From: Streptomyces sp. STR69
GTDB taxonomy: Bacteria; Actinomycetota; Actinomycetes; Streptomycetales; Streptomycetaceae
Direction: 5' to 3'
Length of the DNA: 64,000 nucleotides
NCBI RefSeq assembly: GCF_024519455.1
Contig: NZ_JALJRY010000014.1
Span: forward strand, 62,001-126,000
Shown here in pieces: positions 59,791 to 64,000 of this stretch. The first letter of the stretch is position 1; each line of letters starts with the position of its first letter. The translations under genes and the position numbers were made by a program. The notes beneath the pieces were generated by a model. The model had not been told where the DNA came from and did not search any database. It saw only the letters and a program-made list of their open reading frames with translations.

Positions 59791-60345
59791 ATGGCCACCG
59801 TCCTGTCCGTCTCCGGCAGCCCCTCCGTCTCCTCCCGTACCAACCGGCTCCTGCGCCACCTGGACAAGCGGCTGATCGCCCAGGGGCACGAGGTGATCCC
59901 GCTCGACGTCCGCACCATCCCCGCCGAGGCCCTGCTCGGCGCGGACTTCCGCCACCCGGCGATCGTCGAGGCGACCGAACTGTTCGCCCTCGCCGACGGA
60001 GTGGTCGTCGGCACCCCCGTCTACAAGGCCTCCTACTCCGGAGTCCTCAAGGCGCTGCTCGACCTGCTCCCGCAGTACGCCCTCACCGGCAAGACCGTGC
60101 TGCCGCTCGCCACCGGTGGGTCCACCGCACATGTGCTGGCCATCGACTACGCGCTCCGCCCGGTGCTGAACTCCATGGGTGCCGCGCACATAGTCCAGGG
60201 CTGGTTCACCCTCGACAAGGACATCACCGCCCACGAGGACGGCTCGCTCACCGTCGCCCCGGGCACCACCGAGGCGCTCACCCAGGTGGTGGACCAGTTC
60301 TCCGCGGCCCTCGGCCGCACCCCGCTCCTGGCAGCGGCGAGCTGA
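59791..60345 (+). CDS. ssuE: NAD(P)H-dependent FMN reductase (SsuE/MsuE type)
   Basis: A 184-residue flavodoxin-fold FMN reductase. It begins VLSVSGSPSVSSRTNRLLRH with the phosphate-binding loop GSPSVSSRT. GTPVYKASYSGVLKALLDLL is the conserved central motif, and LPLATGGSTAHVLAIDYALR the segment with the helix found in SsuE/MsuE. It supplies reduced FMN by diffusion to the two monooxygenases of the operon, which have no reductase of their own. It lies 31 bases after sfnG, with an AAGAGGA ribosome-binding site close to the ATG at 59791, and only 5 bases before the next gene. Confidence 0.93.
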   Translation: MATVLSVSGSPSVSSRTNRLLRHLDKRLIAQGHEVIPLDVRTIPAEALLGADFRHPAIVEATELFALADGVVVGTPVYKASYSGVLKALLDLLPQYALTGKTVLPLATGGSTAHVLAIDYALRPVLNSMGAAHIVQGWFTLDKDITAHEDGSLTVAPGTTEALTQVVDQFSAALGRTPLLAAAS

Positions 60346-60350
60346 CCACC

Positions 60351-61535
60351 ATGACCGCCCATGTGATCGCCGACGACGCCGAGGCCCTCGTCCTGGCCAG
60401 CGCACTCGCCGACGAGTTCCGCGCCGGAGCCTCCGCCCGCGACAGCGAACGCAGGCTCCCGCGCGCCGAGTTGGACCGGCTCTCCGACTCCGGGCTGCTC
60501 GCCGTCACCGTACCCGCGGAGTACGGCGGCGCCGACGTGAGCTCGGAGACCCTCGCCGAGATCTTCCGTCTGCTCGGCTCCGCCGACGGCAGCCTCGCCC
60601 AGATCCCGCAGAGCCACTTCGCCTACGTCAATGTGATCCGCCGTCAGGGCACCCCGGACCAGCGGAAGTTCTTCTTCACCGAACTGCTCGCCGGCCGCCG
60701 CTTCGGCAACGCGCAGTCGGAGGCGGGCACCAAACACGTCCAGGACATCCGCACCCGGCTGACACTTCAGCCCGACGGCTCCTACGAGCTGACCGGTGTC
60801 AAGCACTACTCCACCGGAGCCCTCTTCGCCGACTGGATCCCCGTCCTCGCCCGCGCCGAGAACGACAACCTGCACGTCGCCTACGTCCCGAGCGACGCCG
60901 AGGGCGTCACGGTCGTCGACGACTGGGACGGAATGGGCCAGCGCACGACGGCCAGCGGCACGGTCCGGCTGGCGGCGGTCGCCGTTCCCGCCGACCGGGT
61001 CCTGCCCCACCATCTCACCTTCGAGGGCCCCCAACTCCACGGTGCCGTGGCCCAGTTGCTGCACGCGGCCATCGACGCCGGAATCGCCGGCGGAGCGCTG
61101 GCCGAAGCGGCCGAGTTCGTGCGGACGAAGAGCCGCCCGTGGTTCGAGAGCGGGGTGGAGACCGCAGCCGAGGACCCGCTGCTGATCCAGCGGTTCGGTG
61201 AACTCGCCATCCAGGTAAGGGCGTCCGAGGCCCTGCTGATCCAGGCGGCCCGGGCGGTGGACGCGGCACGCGCCAACCTGACCGACGACTCGGCGGCGGA
61301 GGCCTCCATCGCGGTCGCGGCGGCCAAGGTGCACGCGGCGCAGACGGCCGTGGAGGTGGCGGGCGCCCTGTTCGAGGTGTCCGGAACCCGCTCCGCCCTC
61401 AACTCGCTCAACCTGCACCGCCATTGGCGGGACGCCCGCACCCACACGCTGCACGACCCGGCGCGCTGGAAGATCCAGCACATCGGCAGATACGTGCTCA
61501 ACGGCACCAGGCCACCACGCCACGGCCTCCTCTAA
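60351..61535 (+). CDS. SfnB-family sulfur-acquisition oxidoreductase (acyl-CoA dehydrogenase fold)
   Basis: A 394-residue flavoprotein of the acyl-CoA dehydrogenase fold, in the SfnB/DszC-like branch. N-terminal helical domain (ARDSERRLPRAELDRLSDSG, LLAVTVPAEYGGADVSSETL), beta domain with GNAQSEAGTKHVQDIRTRLT and YSTGALFADWIPVLARAEN, and C-terminal helices ending INGTRPPRH-like (YVLNGTRPPRHGLL). The acyl-CoA catalytic Glu is absent, as in flavin monooxygenases of this branch such as DszC. It presumably oxidises an organosulfur compound (sulfide, sulfoxide or sulfinate) with reduced flavin. Its start is 5 bases after the FMN reductase stop, without a good ribosome-binding site, so translation is probably coupled. 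The precise substrate is not known. Confidence 0.88.
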   Translation: MTAHVIADDAEALVLASALADEFRAGASARDSERRLPRAELDRLSDSGLLAVTVPAEYGGADVSSETLAEIFRLLGSADGSLAQIPQSHFAYVNVIRRQGTPDQRKFFFTELLAGRRFGNAQSEAGTKHVQDIRTRLTLQPDGSYELTGVKHYSTGALFADWIPVLARAENDNLHVAYVPSDAEGVTVVDDWDGMGQRTTASGTVRLAAVAVPADRVLPHHLTFEGPQLHGAVAQLLHAAIDAGIAGGALAEAAEFVRTKSRPWFESGVETAAEDPLLIQRFGELAIQVRASEALLIQAARAVDAARANLTDDSAAEASIAVAAAKVHAAQTAVEVAGALFEVSGTRSALNSLNLHRHWRDARTHTLHDPARWKIQHIGRYVLNGTRPPRHGLL

Positions 61536-61570
61536 CCCCCTGCAGGACAGCCCGGATCGGAGACCCCACC

Positions 61571-62713
61571 GTGTCCCTCACCTTCCACTGGTTCCTCCCC
61601 ACCAACGGGGACAGCCGCCATGTCGTCGGCGGCGGTCACGGCACCCCCGCCACCGCCTCCGGACGGGACCGGCCGCCGACGGTCGCCTATCTGAGCCAGA
61701 TCGCCCGCGCGGCGGAGGACCTGGGATTCGTGGGCGCGCTCACGCCCACCGGCGCCTGGTGCGAGGACGCGTGGCTGACCACCGCGATGGTCAGCCAGCA
61801 CACCGAACGCCTGAAGTTCCTGGTCGCGTTCCGGCCCGGATTCGTCTCCCCGACGCTCGCCGCGCAGATGGCGTCGACGTTCCAACGGCAGTCCGGCGGA
61901 CGGCTGTTGCTCAACGTCGTCACCGGGGGCGAGAGCCACGAGCAGCGGGCCTACGGGGACTTCCTCGACAAGGACGACCGTTACCGCCGTACCGGCGAAT
62001 TCCTCCAGATCGTACGGGAGTTGTGGGACGGCAAGACCGTCGACCTGGCCGGGGAGCACCTGCGGGTCGAGGACGCGAAGCTGGCGCGGCTGCCGGAGCC
62101 GGTGCCCGAGGTGTACTTCGGGGGATCGTCGCCGATCGCGGGCGAGATCGCGGCCAAGTACGTGGACGTGTACCTGACGTGGGGCGAGCCGCCGGCCCAG
62201 GTCGCCGAGAAGATCGCGTGGATCAGGGGGCTGGCGGCGAAGGAGGGGCGGACGCTTCGGTTCGGTATCCGGCTGCATGTGATCACGCGTGACACGTCGG
62301 CGGAGGCCTGGGCCGAGGCGGACCGGCTGCTCGAAGGGTTCGACTCGGACACCGTGAAGTCCGTGCAGGCGGGGCTCGCGAGAAGTGAGTCCGAAGGGCA
62401 GCAGCGGATGCTGGCCCTGCACGGGGGCAGCCGGGACGGGCTGGAGATCCACCCCAACCTGTGGGCCGGGATCGGGTTGGTCCGTGGCGGGGCGGGAACG
62501 GCGTTGGTCGGCAGCCATGAAGCGGTCGCCGAGCGGATCAAGGAGTATGCGGCGCTGGGGATCGAGGAGTTCGTGCTCTCTGGATATCCGCATCTGGAGG
62601 AGGCGTACTGGTTCGGGGAAGGGGTGCTGCCGAGGCTGGCCGCAGAGGGAATCTGGCGGCACCCGGTCGGCGGGCAGCAGCCTGCTGGGGCACAGGTGCC
62701 GTTCGCAGGCTGA
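61571..62713 (+). CDS. ssuD: Alkanesulfonate monooxygenase (FMNH2-dependent)
   Basis: A 380-residue luciferase-like monooxygenase matching E. coli SsuD (381 residues) throughout. Conserved stretches include LTFHWFLPTNGDSRHVVGG, GFVGALTPTGAWCEDAWLTT, LKFLVAFRPGFVSPTLAAQM, VYFGGSSPIAGEIAAKYVDV, DVYLTWGEPPAQVAEKIAWI, SEGQQRMLALHGGS, NLWAGIGLVRGGAGTALVG and EEFVLSGYPHLEEAYWFGEG. SsuD cleaves alkanesulfonates to aldehydes and sulfite with FMNH2 from SsuE. The GTG at 61571 has CGGAG 8 bases upstream. It ends the operon; no SsuABC transporter gene is present, so uptake must be encoded elsewhere. Together with SfnG it gives a path from dimethylsulfone to sulfite. Confidence 0.95.
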   Translation: MSLTFHWFLPTNGDSRHVVGGGHGTPATASGRDRPPTVAYLSQIARAAEDLGFVGALTPTGAWCEDAWLTTAMVSQHTERLKFLVAFRPGFVSPTLAAQMASTFQRQSGGRLLLNVVTGGESHEQRAYGDFLDKDDRYRRTGEFLQIVRELWDGKTVDLAGEHLRVEDAKLARLPEPVPEVYFGGSSPIAGEIAAKYVDVYLTWGEPPAQVAEKIAWIRGLAAKEGRTLRFGIRLHVITRDTSAEAWAEADRLLEGFDSDTVKSVQAGLARSESEGQQRMLALHGGSRDGLEIHPNLWAGIGLVRGGAGTALVGSHEAVAERIKEYAALGIEEFVLSGYPHLEEAYWFGEGVLPRLAAEGIWRHPVGGQQPAGAQVPFAG

Positions 62714-62720
62714 GCCGTGG

Positions 62721-63956
62721 TCAGAACCAGTGCAGGCAGTGCGGGGAGCGATCGGCCCGGAAGAGCGCGTCGGCGAGGGCTGCCGCGCCCGGGCGGTGGG
62801 CCAGGATGTGTCCGGCTCGAACCAGCGTGCTCGGAGCGGTGCCGCCGAGATAGACCGAGCCCAGGTCGGTGATGTCCAGGGACAGGTCGGGCTCCCGGCC
62901 CGTCGGGACGCACTCGGCCTTGCCGTCCCGGACGGTCAGCAGATAGCGGCCGTGCTCGTCGAGGAACGGGTCGTCGACGGCGAGGACGAGCTCCCCGTCC
63001 GTCGACCAGCCGCGCGCGGTCAGCGCACGCGGGACGTCCAGCAGCCGCACCCAGAGCCAGTCGGTGTCACCGCTCACCTCTCCGGCGCGGAAGTCCGTGA
63101 GCTGCCAGCGCAGCGGATGGCCGGGCGGGAAGTGCTTGAACACGACCTGACCGACCAGGTCGTGGCCGAGCACGAACCGGGCCAGCGCCGTGAAGACGGC
63201 GTCGTCGGTGGCGATGGTCTCGTCCACGGTCAGGGTCTGGGATTCACCGAGCGCATAGCTGGCGTAGCCGTCCGGGACCCCGTCGGCGTCACGGTGGACG
63301 GCGACGTAGCGAGGCTTAGGAGAGATCGGGGGCTGTCCCGCGCGCAGGGCCCACCAGCGGTGCGGCCTGGACAGTGCGCCGGGCTGTGCGCGGCGGTAGC
63401 GGTCGTAGACCTCCTCCAGGATCTCGCCGCACTTGGCGCGGGGCAGCAACTCGACCGAGCCGGAAGCCGAGTCGGAAGCCGGGCCGCCGGCCGTGTCGCG
63501 CGCCCGGGGCGGGGCGAGGGCGGCCCGGTGGCGCGGCACCGTCAGGCGCTGGGTGTAGGTCGCCGGTCCGTAGCCGAACCTGCGGTAGATCAGGGCCTCG
63601 GAGGCCAGCAGCACGGAGAGGGACTCCCCGCGGGACCGCTGCTCGGTGAGCTGGTGCCGCATCATCGCGCTGAGCACACCCTGACGTCGGTGCGAGGCCA
63701 GGACGCCGACGGCGGTCACCCCGCCGACCGGGACGACGGTCTCGCCGGGCAGAGTGAGCTCGAAGGAGTGTGCGCCGGCGGTCCCGATGGGCCGGCCGTC
63801 CGCTGTCGTGGCGAGCAGACAGCGGTCCATTTCGAGCGCGGACCACCAGAGACCGCCCCCGTCGGTCGGGGTTTCCGGGAAGAGTCCGAAGGCGGCATGG
63901 AGTGTGTCGACGAACACGTCGAGGTCCTCGTCGGTCGTGGGACGGATCTCCACCAC
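62721..63956 (-). CDS. Eis-type GNAT N-acetyltransferase
   Basis: A 411-residue protein of the Eis/enhanced-intracellular-survival family: two GNAT-like domains plus an SCP2-like C-terminal domain. GNAT 1 (about 1-135) has VAVGVLASHRRQGVLSAMMR-like acetyl-CoA binding sequence (VGGVTAVGVLASHRRQGVLS) and RRFGYGPATYTQRL. The second GNAT domain covers about 185-300 (VVFKHFPPGHPLRWQLTDFR). The C terminus (about 310-411; LDITDLGSVYLGGTAPSTLV) is the sterol-carrier-like domain ending in Phe, whose carboxylate is the general base in Eis. Eis enzymes multi-acetylate aminoglycosides and other amines. The GTG at 63956 has GGGAGG 8 bases upstream. Convergent with ssuD, 7 bases between stops. Confidence 0.9.
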   Translation of the reverse strand: MVEIRPTTDEDLDVFVDTLHAAFGLFPETPTDGGGLWWSALEMDRCLLATTADGRPIGTAGAHSFELTLPGETVVPVGGVTAVGVLASHRRQGVLSAMMRHQLTEQRSRGESLSVLLASEALIYRRFGYGPATYTQRLTVPRHRAALAPPRARDTAGGPASDSASGSVELLPRAKCGEILEEVYDRYRRAQPGALSRPHRWWALRAGQPPISPKPRYVAVHRDADGVPDGYASYALGESQTLTVDETIATDDAVFTALARFVLGHDLVGQVVFKHFPPGHPLRWQLTDFRAGEVSGDTDWLWVRLLDVPRALTARGWSTDGELVLAVDDPFLDEHGRYLLTVRDGKAECVPTGREPDLSLDITDLGSVYLGGTAPSTLVRAGHILAHRPGAAALADALFRADRSPHCLHWF

Positions 63957-64000
63957 TGTCGCTGCCTCCCGGGGATGCCGGCACCACGTCCCGTGATGCC

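Overview
The window is high-G+C actinobacterial DNA with strong G/C bias at third codon positions. It is almost certainly from a Streptomyces chromosome: it carries a long chaplin with a sortase motif, an SsgA-like sporulation protein, a DUF397 protein, an NsdA/NsdB-type regulator and rare TTA (bldA-dependent) leucine codons. I count about 51 protein genes, including a 27-codon leader peptide and one 5'-truncated gene, plus one gene relic. I see no rRNA, tRNA, CRISPR array, insertion sequence or phage gene.

Layout. 1-12.4 kb is a CoA-dependent catabolic region: a truncated nitronate-monooxygenase-like flavoprotein, three AMP-forming acyl-CoA synthetases, a crotonase, and a tandem OB-fold (DUF35) protein translationally coupled to two thiolase-like proteins that both lack the usual cysteine nucleophile. 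A membrane sulfatase-fold enzyme and an alpha/beta-hydrolase relic interrupt it. 12.5-29.4 kb is a development and signalling block: DUF397, a universal stress protein, a giant LuxR-type ATPase, a peptidoglycan amidase, an APH-fold kinase, an NsdA/B-like regulator, a PAS-SpoIIE phosphatase, an M4 protease with a P-domain, a MurJ paralogue and an SsgA-like protein. Four of these genes carry an in-frame TTA codon, the only ones I found in the window.

29.5-45.7 kb holds a Tat-exported phospholipase C, an inositol-dehydrogenase-like oxidoreductase, a bacterial eRF1-like protein divergent from an arginine antiporter-arginine deiminase pair, a secreted tripeptidyl-aminopeptidase-type hydrolase, the chaplin, several acetyltransferases, a LysR/epimerase pair and a secreted carbohydrate-binding protein. 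45.8-51.4 kb is a compact glucosamine/chitosan unit (exo-beta-D-glucosaminidase, ROK repressor, APC permease); both transport and hydrolase promoters carry the same operator-like sequence over their -10 elements.

51.7-57.4 kb contains an APH-fold kinase, a self-regulated ArsR-SRPBCC fusion, and a probable light-response set: an ECF sigma factor, a divergent B12-binding MerR (LitR/CarH type) and a DNA photolyase. 57.4-62.7 kb is a sulfur-scavenging operon (sfnG, FMN reductase, SfnB-type oxidoreductase, ssuD), preceded by a LysR regulator and a leaderless Cys-Cys leader peptide. The two cysteine codons of that peptide pair perfectly with the Shine-Dalgarno of sfnG, a plausible cysteine-sensing translational attenuator and the most interesting regulatory element here. 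An Eis-type acetyltransferase closes the window.
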